Positions 54,983-63,968 of a stretch of DNA of 64,000 bases are shown here, piece by piece. Under the pieces are notes generated by a model. That model was given only the letters and a program-made list of their open reading frames with translations. It was not told where the DNA came from and made no database searches. A program made the translations under genes and the position numbers. Every line of letters starts with the position of its first letter. Position 1 is the first letter of the stretch. Origin of the DNA: Deltaproteobacteria bacterium (GTDB lineage: Bacteria > Desulfobacterota > Desulfuromonadia > Geobacterales > Pseudopelobacteraceae); the NCBI GenBank assembly GCA_016182975.1, contig JACPFJ010000006.1, forward strand, positions 124,001 to 188,000, read 5' to 3'.

Positions 54983-55453
54983 ATGAAGAAACTGGCAATG
55001 ATTCTGGCAGCGGCAACCCTGGCCCTCTCGGCCCCGATGGCCTCCCTGGCCGCCATGGACCACGGCGGGCACGGCGACCATTCCATGATGAAGATGGGTG
55101 ACGTGGCGCATGAAGAGGTGATCGACGGCGTCAAGGCGACCTTCAAGGTCATCAGCATGAAGGAGCACATGAAGGCCATGAAGATGGAGATGCCCAAGGA
55201 GATGAAGGAGACCCACCACATCATGGTCGAGTTCAAGGACGTCAAGAGCGGCAAGGCCCTGACCGAAGGGGATGTCAAGGTCAAGGTGCAGGCGCCCGAC
55301 AAGTCCGAGCAGACCAAGGAGCTGATGGGGATGGAGGGGCACTTCGGCGCCGACTTCGTGATGCCCGCCAAGGGGAAATACGGCGTGATGAGCAAGTTCC
55401 TGTTGAAGGACGGCAAGGTGCGCAACGCCAAGTTCTGGTACACAGTCAAGTAG
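54983..55453 (+). CDS. Secreted YtkA-like protein rich in His/Met
   Basis: 156 residues from ATG 54983 with GGAGA upstream; the longer track ORF comes from the spacer. Signal peptide MKKLAMILAAATLALSAPMA. The mature start is His/Met-rich (MDHGGHGDHSMMKM), followed by a beta-sandwich like YtkA (HHIMVEFKDVKSGKALTEGDVKVKV). A periplasmic copper-binding partner of the Cus pump is a fair guess. It is the fourth gene after the pump unit start. Confidence 0.75.
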   Translation: MKKLAMILAAATLALSAPMASLAAMDHGGHGDHSMMKMGDVAHEEVIDGVKATFKVISMKEHMKAMKMEMPKEMKETHHIMVEFKDVKSGKALTEGDVKVKVQAPDKSEQTKELMGMEGHFGADFVMPAKGKYGVMSKFLLKDGKVRNAKFWYTVK

Positions 55454-55502
55454 GGCTGACCGACTGTACGCAAGAAAGGCTTTACGTCGCCACATTTTAC
55501 CC

Positions 55503-55590
55503 CATCCCCACCCTAACCCTCCCCTTGAAGGGGAGGGAACTTAAACCTCCTCCCCCTTCAAGGGGGAGGTTGGGAGGGGGATGGGGTTAT
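55503..55590. repeat. Long CCCTCCCC/GGGGAGGG inverted repeat
   Basis: CCCCATCCCCACC-type arms close around CCCTCCCCTTGAAGGGGAGGG and CCTCCCCCTTCAAGGGGGAGG hairpins. It can fold into a very stable structure between the YtkA-like and GerMN genes and is related to the repeat at 44733. Confidence 0.65.
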
Positions 55591-55639
55591 GGCGGCACTC
55601 CGCACGGCAGAACAATCCCAGCTTTTTCAGGAGCACCCC

Positions 55640-56497
55640 ATGAAAAGAGCCCTCTTCCTGCTGACCCTCCTCATCTTCGCCCTGACCGCCGGCTGCAAGC
55701 AGAAACAGCCCCCCTCCCCCCCGCAGCCCGTCAAGATCGTCGCGACGCCGGCCTATGAAAAATACTTCGGCCCGGCGCCGGTGACCGACAAGGGGAGCTG
55801 CTTCGCCTTCGTGATCTTCTTCCCCTCGGCGAAAGAGCCGGGCAAGGTCGTGCCGTTCCCCTTCTTCACCTTCGACGAAGCCAGCCTCAGGAAGGTGGCC
55901 GTTGAACGCCTTCTGTCCGGCATGGAGATAGGCAGCTACAAGGGAGAGTTCCTCCAGCCGTTCCCCAAGGGGACCCGCATCGCGTCGATAGCCGAGTCCC
56001 AGGGGATGGTGACGCTCACCCTGAGCAAGGAGTTCGACCCCGCGGTGAAGGACAAGGGCGCCGATTACGCCGCACGGGCCATTATCCTCACCCTGCGCCA
56101 GTTCAAGGGGGTCTCGGGGGTCCGCATCCAGATGGAAGGGGTTGAGAAACCGCTCGATGTCCAGGCGGACGAGGGCGTCATCCTCCAGCCCGCTCCCCCC
56201 CGCCTCTTGAGCGTCATCGCCATGCGGGACAAGGGAAAGAGCGACGTCGAGGAGGTGGATGCCTTCTTCGACCGCCCGGTGGATGTGAAGGAGTTTCGCA
56301 TGACCGACAAGGACGGAAATCCCTTTGCCGGGGAGACCTATCATTCCGTGTTCGACATGGCGGCGGTGCTGAAACCGAAGGACGCGGCCCGGTTCAAGGC
56401 GGGGATGCCGGTGAAGGTGCGCTGGAAGGTGGCGGACAGGCTCGGCCGGGAGGCGGAGGGGGATAACGTCTGGTTGCTTGAGGTGAAGGAACATTAA
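55640..56497 (+). CDS. GerMN-domain lipoprotein
   Basis: 285 residues from ATG 55640 (the track start reads through the repeat). Lipobox LTAGC at about 17-21. Residues 65-170 fit a GerMN domain (ERLLSGMEIGSYKGEFLQPFPKGTRIASIAESQGMVTLTLSKEF), and the last 110 residues form a second beta-rich part with an Ig-like feel. GerMN proteins are envelope lipoproteins, often linked to peptidoglycan. The association with metal genes is by position only. Confidence 0.75.
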   Translation: MKRALFLLTLLIFALTAGCKQKQPPSPPQPVKIVATPAYEKYFGPAPVTDKGSCFAFVIFFPSAKEPGKVVPFPFFTFDEASLRKVAVERLLSGMEIGSYKGEFLQPFPKGTRIASIAESQGMVTLTLSKEFDPAVKDKGADYAARAIILTLRQFKGVSGVRIQMEGVEKPLDVQADEGVILQPAPPRLLSVIAMRDKGKSDVEEVDAFFDRPVDVKEFRMTDKDGNPFAGETYHSVFDMAAVLKPKDAARFKAGMPVKVRWKVADRLGREAEGDNVWLLEVKEH

Positions 56498-56498
56498 A

Positions 56499-56673
56499 AC
56501 TGAAACAAGCATTTGAAACACGGAGCAACGGAGCAACCGAGAAATCAAGATCTTACATCAGAAACGGGCGGCACCAATCTGGGACTGTCAAGACGTTTAT
56601 TTCACAAATTATCCTCAGTTTTACTCCGTTGCTCCGTTGCTCCGTGTTATTCAAGTATTGCAGTTTTCAGGTT
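56499..56673. repeat. Inverted-repeat element E3 (GAGCAACG arms)
   Basis: Left ACTGAAACAAGCATTTGAAAC then ACGGAGCAACGGAGCAAC; right GTTGCTCCGTTGCTCCGTGT then GCAGTTTTCAGG. The core (GAGAAATCAAGATCTTACAT) matches the reverse complement of E5. It begins two bases after the GerMN stop. Confidence 0.7.
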
Positions 56674-56701
56674 AAAACCAATCGGAAATGGAGATGTGGA
56701 T

Positions 56702-57124
56702 ATGAAAAAACTCACGACAATGATCGCCTGCCTCCTATTGCTGGCTCATGGGGAGGCTTTCGCTCAGGAGGGAGGAAAACACAAAAAGGGGCATAAGGCG
56801 GATGCGCTGATGCAGAGGCTCCACGACATGATGCCCATGTACGGGGTCGCCCTGTCCAAACTGGAAACGGCCCTGGAGAAGGGGGACCCCGCGGCTGTCG
56901 AGACGGAGGCAGGGAAGATGCTCGCCACGACCCCTGACCTGAAGAAGGCGAAGCCGCACAAGAACGCCAAGCAACTGAACAAATTCAAAAGCATCGCGGC
57001 GGGCTTTGAAAGCGAACTCAAGCAGACGGTGGAGTTGGCAAGGACGGGAGATTTCAACAAGGCCAAGGCCGCGTTCAAAAAGGCGGAAGATAAGTGCGCC
57101 GAGTGTCACGCACTGTTTCGTTGA
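56702..57124 (+). CDS. Cytochrome c'-like secreted haem protein
   Basis: 140 residues from ATG 56702. Signal peptide ends GEAFA. The chain is helical and ends with KCAECHALFR, a single CXXCH close to the C-terminus as in cytochromes c'. The usual four-helix bundle fits the length. It may bind gases or carry electrons in the periplasm. It stands alone between element E3 and a convergent gene. Confidence 0.75.
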   Translation: MKKLTTMIACLLLLAHGEAFAQEGGKHKKGHKADALMQRLHDMMPMYGVALSKLETALEKGDPAAVETEAGKMLATTPDLKKAKPHKNAKQLNKFKSIAAGFESELKQTVELARTGDFNKAKAAFKKAEDKCAECHALFR

Positions 57125-57128
57125 TTTT

Positions 57129-57644
57129 TCACGGTTGCAACAATTCTTCGGGAACCGTCCGTTCCGGCATGTATTTCTTCTTCATCCCTTCGAGTATCTC
57201 CTGGTCCGTGGCCCCCAGCTCGGCCCAGAGAAAGGCCCGCATGGCCTCACCGTAGCAAATGGTGCAGAAAGAGGCGTGCCTGTTGAACACCCCCGGCGCG
57301 CCATTATCGAAAAAACAGTACAGCAGGTTCTTGTGCCCGATCTGCTCACAGCTGCAGTAACAGGGGATCTTCGCCAGAAGCTCCGGCCTCTTGACCGCGA
57401 TCTTGTACGCCGCCTCCGTCGATTCGTTGGTGAAAACATAGTCCGGGAAGCGGTGGCTTTGCCACTTCTCGTCGGGATACCTCTTCTGCAGGGCCGCCCC
57501 GGCAGATTCGGTCAACTCGTCCATGGGCATTGCGGAGACCCGGTCGAACTCCCTTTCCTGCCTCCTGTCCATGGCGAGGGCAGGAAAGGAAAGGCCCACC
57601 AGCAGGGTTATCAGCACGAACGTTAAGTACGTGGTTAATTTCAT
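57129..57644 (-). CDS. PCYCGC-motif secreted protein
   Basis: 171 residues from ATG 57644, preceded by GGAG; signal peptide ends FPALA. IPCYCSCEQIGHKNLLYCF carries the Cys cluster of the PCYCGC family (here PCYCSC), with FCTICYGE further on, so five to six cysteines could bind metal. It ends 4 bases from the convergent cytochrome gene. The function of the family is not settled. Confidence 0.75.
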   Translation of the reverse strand: MKLTTYLTFVLITLLVGLSFPALAMDRRQEREFDRVSAMPMDELTESAGAALQKRYPDEKWQSHRFPDYVFTNESTEAAYKIAVKRPELLAKIPCYCSCEQIGHKNLLYCFFDNGAPGVFNRHASFCTICYGEAMRAFLWAELGATDQEILEGMKKKYMPERTVPEELLQP

Positions 57645-57851
57645 GACTCCACTCTCCGGCTTGTGTTCAGTATTCCGACTCATAACTACCCCCATCTCCT
57701 CTTTTCAGCAAGGAGGTTGAGTAGGGAAAGGGAGTATAAAGTCCAACTCCTCTTTAATAATGTGCCAGAGGTGAAAAGATGTCAACCTGCTGGTACTGGC
57801 TGTGGCAGGGAAGCGATTCGCATCCCGGCCCGTTCCGCATGCAACCGTTAT
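57645..57851. other. Gene-free upstream region of the PCYCGC-like gene
   Basis: Part of the 414-base gap 57645-58058. I see no gene, no palindromic activator site and no convincing promoter in it; the rest of the gap is element E4. Confidence 0.4.
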
Positions 57852-58060
57852 ACCTGAAAACGGCACTTCCACCACAGAGTCACAGCCAAAAGTAGGCGCT
57901 TCTAAGCGAGAACACAGGGGAATCACAGAGCTTTTTTGAATAGATTCATCACCAAAAGGTGAATTGCATGATCTATGAGATACATTCCAGTGCATTGTAA
58001 ATAAAAGGCTTTTCTCTGTGCCCTCTGTGACTCTGTGGTGAGATATGCAGAATTTAGGTT
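57852..58060. repeat. Inverted-repeat element E4 (CACAGAGTCACAG arms)
   Basis: Left ACCTGAAAACGGCACTTCCACCACAGAG; right CTCTGTGACTCTGTGGTG then GCAGAATTTAGGTT. Its right border coincides with the stop codon of the ZraP-like gene on the minus strand. Confidence 0.65.
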
Positions 58061-58376
58061 AACCGATGCAACAAGGCGGAACGCCATGTTTTTCTCCGGC
58101 GACACGGAGCCTGCCTTTCAGTTCTCGCAACTCCTCTTCAAGCGCATCCGCCTTGCGGATGTCGATGCCCTCTTGGGCGTTCAGTTCCCGCAGCTCGATC
58201 TCCTTTGCCTTAAAGACGCCGGACAATGCGGCGCTCTCCTGGATAAACTGCCGGACGGCCTGGTTGTCGGAACATTTGCCCTCAATGCAGCACGGCCCTG
58301 CTGCTGAAGCCGAAAGGGCGCCGGCCGAGAGCATCCCCATCGCCATTGCGATTCCAACGATCATTCGCTTTTTCAT
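58059..58376 (-). CDS. ZraP/CnrX-like periplasmic metal-resistance protein
   Basis: 105 residues from ATG 58376, where AAAGGAG gives good spacing (the track starts six codons earlier). Signal peptide ends ASA; mature ends carry Cys pairs (AGPCCIEGKC and VPPCCIG). The middle is one helical hairpin (QFIQESAALSGVFKAKEIELRELNAQEG; EELRELKGRLR) like Spy/CpxP/ZraP proteins. Such proteins buffer metal or tune a ZraS-like kinase. A sigma-54-type promoter lies 60 bases upstream. Confidence 0.75.
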   Translation of the reverse strand: MKKRMIVGIAMAMGMLSAGALSASAAGPCCIEGKCSDNQAVRQFIQESAALSGVFKAKEIELRELNAQEGIDIRKADALEEELRELKGRLRVAGEKHGVPPCCIG

Positions 58377-58435
58377 TGCCGTTCTCCTTTTCATCTGTAT
58401 TTTTCAGGCGTGAGCCTGTTTCATGACTTGTCTAT

Positions 58436-58451
58436 ATCAACATGCGTGCCA
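58436..58451 (-). promoter_or_regulatory. Sigma-54-type promoter for the ZraP-like gene
   Basis: On the minus strand TGGCACG, CATG, TTGAT, the same pattern as at 42554 and 58771. The GG lies 82 bases from the half-palindrome at 58532. Confidence 0.65.
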
Positions 58452-58531
58452 AACCCCGCCAATTCGTGCAACTTATCAATATTGCGGACTTATTCCGAAC
58501 GCAGGTTGTGATACATCATTGGTTCCATAAT

Positions 58532-58542
58532 GAATATCCTGC
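58532..58542 (-). promoter_or_regulatory. Activator half-site E for the ZraP-like gene
   Basis: GAATATCCTGC equals, on the minus strand, the proximal half GCAGGATATTC of site D. The distal half is degenerate. Spacing to the -24 GG is 82 bases, as for sites A and D. Confidence 0.5.
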
Positions 58543-58562
58543 AAACCGCTCCTGAAATCGAA

Positions 58563-58576
58563 GGATATTCCACGCC
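58563..58576 (+). promoter_or_regulatory. Extra activator half-site C
   Basis: GGATATTCCACGCC, one half of the palindrome, lies between the two divergent sigma-54-type promoters without a clear partner half. Confidence 0.4.
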
Positions 58577-58662
58577 GGGCACTACCTGGAGGCAACCCTC
58601 GGGCTGGTTGGTCACAATCCCCTTGAGCCATACCTGGCATCCTTCGAGTCGATTCAAATGCC

Positions 58663-58690
58663 GAATAGTCCACATGGGTGCAGGATATTC
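58663..58690 (+). promoter_or_regulatory. Palindromic upstream activator site D
   Basis: 28 bases with halves GAATAGTCCACAT and GTGCAGGATATTC; its end is 82 bases before the -24 GG at 58772, the same as for site A. Confidence 0.7.
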
Positions 58691-58770
58691 TGCACTTCAA
58701 CTTATGAAAACCATGGTGGCACGAACCCTATTGGGCAATGATTTTAGATCGTTGTGATTTGTTTCAGACA

Positions 58771-58786
58771 TGGCACGTTACTTGAT
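58771..58786 (+). promoter_or_regulatory. Sigma-54-type promoter for the 58837 gene
   Basis: TGGCACG, TTAC, TTGAT with correct spacing, 51 bases before the start codon. The 460-base gap 58377-58836 thus holds two divergent promoters and at least three palindrome elements, and no gene. Confidence 0.7.
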
Positions 58787-58836
58787 AGACTAATCACAAC
58801 TATTGGATAAAATTGCATTCAAGGAGGAATACAACG

Positions 58837-59334
58837 ATGCGCAAGCTGATGATGGCGTTTATCCTGATCATGCTGCCCGGCGTGGCCTTTGGCCTTGAGC
58901 AGAGCTTTACCCAGCAAGGGCTCAAGGCGACCGTAAAGCTGTCCCCCGAGAAACTCGAAACAGATGGTAAGGCGCAATTGTCCCTCAAGCTGAATAAGGA
59001 TGGGACAGCCGTCACTGACAGAGAAGTGATCCTTGAGGTCTACGAAAGAAACGCGGATCAACCGATTATCAAACGGCGAGTGGATATTCTCGACGCAGAG
59101 TATATCGATGCCTGGAAATTCGAGAATGCTGGTGATTACAAGATTGTCATAAAGATCCGCGACCTTCAAAAACCGGATGAGATCATTCAGTATGAGCTCA
59201 TGGCGACTGTAAGGGGCGCAGGCGAGGGTCATGGTTTTTTCGCGCATCATTTCAGCGGCGAAGGCGAGTGGGGGTGGTGGGGTGCGGGGCTCATGATCAT
59301 CATGATGGTCCCCATGATGGTCCTGGTGTTGTGA
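58837..59334 (+). CDS. Secreted YtkA/FixH-like protein with C-terminal membrane helix
   Basis: 165 residues from ATG 58837 with AAGGAGG upstream. Signal peptide ends GVAFG. A beta-sandwich follows (LKATVKLSPEKLETDGKAQLSLKL; VILEVYERNADQP) similar to YtkA-like domains, then a His/Gly segment (GHGFFAHHFSGEG) and a Met-rich helix at the very end (LMIIMMVPMMVLVL). Anchored in the inner membrane and facing the periplasm, it could bind copper. It has its own sigma-54-type promoter. Confidence 0.7.
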   Translation: MRKLMMAFILIMLPGVAFGLEQSFTQQGLKATVKLSPEKLETDGKAQLSLKLNKDGTAVTDREVILEVYERNADQPIIKRRVDILDAEYIDAWKFENAGDYKIVIKIRDLQKPDEIIQYELMATVRGAGEGHGFFAHHFSGEGEWGWWGAGLMIIMMVPMMVLVL

Positions 59335-59369
59335 CCACAGCGACAAATACATTTTGACAGGAGGATGGC

Positions 59370-59537
59370 ATGAAAGGAACAACGATGATGAAACTTTTCT
59401 CCGCTGCGCTGCTGATTATCGGGACTCTCTCCCTGTCCGGCTGCATGGGCTTGTTGCATGGCAACCATCATGGGGACCAAGACAGGGACACCGCGGAGAG
59501 GTCCGATAACAGACGTGGAGGCGGGCATTCCCATTAA
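59370..59537 (+). CDS. 55-residue His-rich lipoprotein
   Basis: Too short for the ORF track. ATG 59370 follows AGGAGG. The lipobox LSLSGC is at 20-25, leaving about 31 mature residues rich in His, Asp and Arg (LHGNHHGDQDRD ... GGGHSH). A small membrane-held metal buffer is plausible. It is 35 bases after the YtkA/FixH-like gene and probably shares its transcript. Confidence 0.65.
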   Translation: MKGTTMMKLFSAALLIIGTLSLSGCMGLLHGNHHGDQDRDTAERSDNRRGGGHSH

Positions 59538-59651
59538 GAAGTTGAAAAGGATTGTATGCTTACACGTTTATGATAAAATTTAGTTATAAAGAATCAAGCC
59601 GGGGTTATTTGATAATAAGGAGGTGAAAAAGGGGGGGAATTTGCGATAGGT

Positions 59652-59667
59652 TGGCCCCATGCTTGAT
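59652..59667 (+). promoter_or_regulatory. Possible sigma-54-type promoter for the 59697 gene
   Basis: TGGCCCC, ATGC, TTGAT, with the -24/-12 spacing of the other sites here but a less typical -24. No palindrome lies at the 82-base distance. Confidence 0.4.
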
Positions 59668-59696
59668 CATCCCGTCGAAAGGAAGGAGAAGTCATC

Positions 59697-60068
59697 ATGA
59701 GAGGAATAATCGCAGCACTGATGCTTGTCGCGTTCTCGTTCGTGGCTGTGGCCCCCGTGACCGCCGTCGCCGCCGAGAAGAAGGTGAAGAGCGAGGTGGT
59801 CATGAAGGTCGGCAACAAGGTGCACCTCTTCCATAGCGGAACCGCCGACGTCAAGAAAGAGATCTGCCTCAATGACGTCATCACCGTCTACCGGGAGGGG
59901 GGTCCCAAGAACTCGGCCGGCAGAGAGGTGGGGCAGGTCAAGGTTCTCGGCTACGCTGGGGAACACTATTTCGAGGGCGAGGTGGTCAAGGGTGAGGTGA
60001 AGCCCGGCGACATCGCCAAGAAACCATCGGCCTCCTGCCTGATCCAGCCCGTCAGACATGACAATTGA
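59697..60068 (+). CDS. Secreted protein of unknown function
   Basis: 123 residues with signal peptide MRGIIAALMLVAFSFVAVAPVTAVAA. The mature part is beta-rich with two single cysteines (EICLNDVITVYR; SASCLIQP) and a short basic start (EKKVKSEVV). I do not recognise the family. It precedes a kinase-regulator pair by about 100 bases and could be a signal or binding partner of that kinase. Confidence 0.6.
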   Translation: MRGIIAALMLVAFSFVAVAPVTAVAAEKKVKSEVVMKVGNKVHLFHSGTADVKKEICLNDVITVYREGGPKNSAGREVGQVKVLGYAGEHYFEGEVVKGEVKPGDIAKKPSASCLIQPVRHDN

Positions 60069-60171
60069 CGTCGCGTTTCATCCGGTCCGGGTCAACGGCG
60101 CCCCGGACTGATTCCATCCCCTTCGGGTATATCAACTTTGAACGCATCTTCGGCAGCCCGCTACCTCTGAC

Positions 60172-61395
60172 ATGACCAAACCGCTACTCTATTCGGCCGC
60201 GATTATCCTTTCCGCCATACTCCTCTGGTTCGTGCTCGCCAACTACCGCGCCGCCGCCCCGCTGGCCGAGGAAAACCTGCGCGGGAGCGCCCTCTCCCTG
60301 GCCGCCGCCGTGGAGTCCATGGCGCGCCGCGACCCGACGCTCGACTCCCTCTCCACGTTCCAGCCGCCGGACGTCGCCTTCTTCGCCCTGATCGACCGCC
60401 AGGGGAGATACCGCTTCCATACCAACCCCGACCTGATCGGGAGCGCCGCGCAGGGGGAAATCCCCCGACCGGGGGCGCATGAGGCAGCGATGCACCTGGA
60501 GCGCAGGGTCGTCCTCGGCACCGGCGAAAAGGCGTACGAATTCATCCTTCCGCTTCACCTCCCCGATGAAGATCTGCTGCTGCGCCTGACGCTGCACACC
60601 TATCGGGCCGACGCCGTTGTCCGGCGCGCCCGCTTCACCCTGACCCTGCTCCTCTCGCTGCTCGCCACCTCATGGGGCCTGGCAGTCATCATCCTCCGCC
60701 TTGCCGCGCGAGAGGAGAGAAACCGCCGCGAGCTGGCGCAGAGGGAGGGGCTAGCCAGGCTGGGCGAGATGGGGGCCGCCCTGGCCCACGAGATCCGCAA
60801 CCCGCTGGCCGGCATCAAGGGATTCGCCCAGTGGATCGAAAAGAGGCCCGCCGACGAGCGTAACGCCATGCATGCCGGCCGGATCGTCGCCGAGGCCCGG
60901 CGACTGGAGGGGCTGGTGAACGATCTGCTCTCCTACGCCCGCAACGACGAATTACGGCAAACCCCGATCGCCGCCGGGGAGTTAGTCTCGCAGGCGCTGG
61001 ACCTCATCAGGGACGAGGCAAAGGGGCTGGGAGTGGCGATCAGGGAGGTCTGTCCTGACGGCCTGGTGATCAACGGGAACCGTGACAGGCTCCACCAACT
61101 CCTGCTCAATCTCAGCCGGAACGCCCTCCAGGCGATGCCGGAGGGGGGAGAGCTGCGCGTCGCGCTGCGAAAGGGAGCAGGGGGGATCGAGCTGTCGGTC
61201 GGCGACAGCGGGGAGGGGATACCCGCGGAACTTGTCGCTCGTCTCTTCGAGCCATTCTACACCACCAAGCCGAGGGGAACGGGGCTTGGGCTCGCACTTT
61301 GCAGGAAGATCGCCGAGGAGCACGGGGGTATGATCTCCGTGGAGAGCGCGCCGGGAAAGGGGAGCGTCTTCACGCTCACCCTGCCGGAGGCGTGA
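60172..61395 (+). CDS. ZraS-like membrane sensor histidine kinase
   Basis: 407 residues. Helices at 4-22 and about 150-175 enclose a periplasmic domain of about 120 residues. The kinase core shows MGAALAHEIRNPLAGIKGF, NALQAMPEGG, GDSGEGI and GTGLGLALCRKI. It resembles ZraS and AtoS-type kinases that pair with sigma-54 activators. The partner gene follows after a 220-base gap filled by element E5. Confidence 0.92.
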   Translation: MTKPLLYSAAIILSAILLWFVLANYRAAAPLAEENLRGSALSLAAAVESMARRDPTLDSLSTFQPPDVAFFALIDRQGRYRFHTNPDLIGSAAQGEIPRPGAHEAAMHLERRVVLGTGEKAYEFILPLHLPDEDLLLRLTLHTYRADAVVRRARFTLTLLLSLLATSWGLAVIILRLAAREERNRRELAQREGLARLGEMGAALAHEIRNPLAGIKGFAQWIEKRPADERNAMHAGRIVAEARRLEGLVNDLLSYARNDELRQTPIAAGELVSQALDLIRDEAKGLGVAIREVCPDGLVINGNRDRLHQLLLNLSRNALQAMPEGGELRVALRKGAGGIELSVGDSGEGIPAELVARLFEPFYTTKPRGTGLGLALCRKIAEEHGGMISVESAPGKGSVFTLTLPEA

Positions 61396-61412
61396 ACCCA
61401 GAAAAAGATGAA

Positions 61413-61590
61413 CCTGAAAAATGCATTTGAAACACAGAGCAACGGAGCAACGGAGTAAAATCTGAGAATACTCTTGTTGGTAAAACCTTTTTGAGACTCA
61501 CCGTCTTGGTGAAACGTGCTTTTTATGTAAGACCTTGATTTCTCTGTTGCTCCGTTGCTCTGTGTTATTCCAACTGCCGTTTTCAGGATG
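61413..61590. repeat. Inverted-repeat element E5 (GAGCAACG arms)
   Basis: Left CCTGAAAAATGCATTTGAAAC then ACAGAGCAACGGAGCAACGG; right TTGCTCCGTTGCTCTGTGT then GCCGTTTTCAGG. It is the E3 family in the opposite direction and separates the kinase and regulator genes. Confidence 0.7.
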
Positions 61591-61618
61591 AATGAATACA
61601 GGATAGGAGATCAAGCGA

Positions 61619-62932
<1,314 letters not shown>

Positions 62933-62986
62933 ATTGCACCTGTTTCAGAGAAGGGAAAACCGCTCCCTTCAAACAATTCCAATAAA

Positions 62987-63152
62987 CCTAAAAACGGCTT
63001 TTGGGTCCACGAAAGACACGAAATATCACGAAAAATTAAAATATTACAGCAGAAAAGCAATTCTCCAAACAGGTTGCACCATGATGTTACATATTTTAAT
63101 GATTTTGTTCGTGTTTTTCGTGCTTTTCGTGGACAACTGCTTTTTCCAGGAT
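62987..63152. repeat. Inverted-repeat element E6 (CACGAAAGACACGAA arms)
   Basis: Left CCTAAAAACGGCTTTTGGG then CCACGAAAGACACGAA; right TTCGTGCTTTTCGTGG then TTTTTCCAGG. With the promoter at 63184 it fills the 328-base gap 62933-63260. Confidence 0.65.
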
Positions 63153-63183
63153 AAATCAGCGCTGTTATGATATTTGCCATTGT

Positions 63184-63199
63184 TGGCACGAACCGTGAA
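63184..63199 (+). promoter_or_regulatory. Possible sigma-54-type promoter for the 63261 gene
   Basis: TGGCACG, AACC, GTGAA: an exact -24 but a poor -12. No activator palindrome was found upstream; element E6 occupies that place. Confidence 0.35.
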
Positions 63200-63260
63200 G
63201 TGTATTCGTTCAGATGGACAACGCCGCCTGTCAATTGACCCCATGCGTGAGAAAATTACC

Positions 63261-63782
63261 ATGAAACCGGGACCTCTTTCCCTGCTCACAGTGCTGACGC
63301 TGACAATCAGCCAACTTCTGATCGCCGCCGCCTTTGCCGGCGACGATGCGGGGAAGAGCGGCCTGGATTTCAACCGCGGCTACGACGTCAACACGGTCGC
63401 CACGGTAACCGGGAGGGTGGTTTCCGTGCCGCGCCCCGGCGACGGGGAACACGCCTTTGTCGAGCTCAGAAGCGGCAACGAGACCCTCAACCTCTTCGTC
63501 GGCCCCGTCCCGCACTGGGAAAGGAACGGCATACCGCTCCAACCCAACGACGAGATCAGCGCCAGGGGGTCGAAGGCCCAGGGAAAGGACGGCAAGAGCT
63601 ACCTGCTCACCCGGACGCTGGAGAACCGCACGACCGGCAGGCAGGTCGATCTGAGGAACGAACGGGGCGAGGCGGCCTGGAACGGCGCGATCATGCGACC
63701 CATGCACCCGGAGCGCCCCTCCGGCGGGCAGCGCCACCAGGGGGGGATGATGCGCGGCGGCGGAGGCATGATGCGGCGCTGA
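63261..63782 (+). CDS. Secreted OB-fold-like protein
   Basis: 173 residues from ATG 63261 (GAG upstream; ATG 63243 is an alternative). Signal peptide ends AAAFA. The core VATVTGRVVSVPRPGDGEHAF to LLTRTLENRT is a small beta-barrel of the OB type, as in periplasmic YgiW-like or haem/metal-binding proteins. The C-terminus is a flexible Gly/Met/Arg/His tail (HQGGMMRGGGGMMRR). A metal-related role is suggested by tail and setting only. Confidence 0.65.
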   Translation: MKPGPLSLLTVLTLTISQLLIAAAFAGDDAGKSGLDFNRGYDVNTVATVTGRVVSVPRPGDGEHAFVELRSGNETLNLFVGPVPHWERNGIPLQPNDEISARGSKAQGKDGKSYLLTRTLENRTTGRQVDLRNERGEAAWNGAIMRPMHPERPSGGQRHQGGMMRGGGGMMRR

Positions 63783-63787
63783 ATGAG

Positions 63788-63955
63788 CCTGAAAAAAGGC
63801 ATTTGAAACGCAAAGACGCCAGGTCGCAAAGAAAAAACAATATGGTTAACCCCAGAAAGCCATAACCTGCTGGGTGAGAAACAAGTCTCCTATATTCAGT
63901 TGATTTTCTTGGCGTCTTTGCGCCCTTGCGTTAATTTACTGCTTAAAACACCTGA
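63788..63955. repeat. Inverted-repeat element E7 (CGCAAAGACGCC arms)
   Basis: Left CCTGAAAAAAGGCATTTGAAAC then GCAAAGACGCCAGG; right GGCGTCTTTGCGCCCTTGCG then ACTGCTTAAAACACCTGA. It starts 6 bases past the OB-fold gene stop and ends just before a ribosome-binding site. Confidence 0.7.
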
Positions 63956-63968
63956 CGGAGGAAATGCG

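Noticed and set aside
58700-58730. Second TGGCACGAACC before the 58837 gene
   Set aside because: The -24 part is good but no acceptable -12 follows; the TGGCACG at 58771 is better spaced and matches the other promoters.
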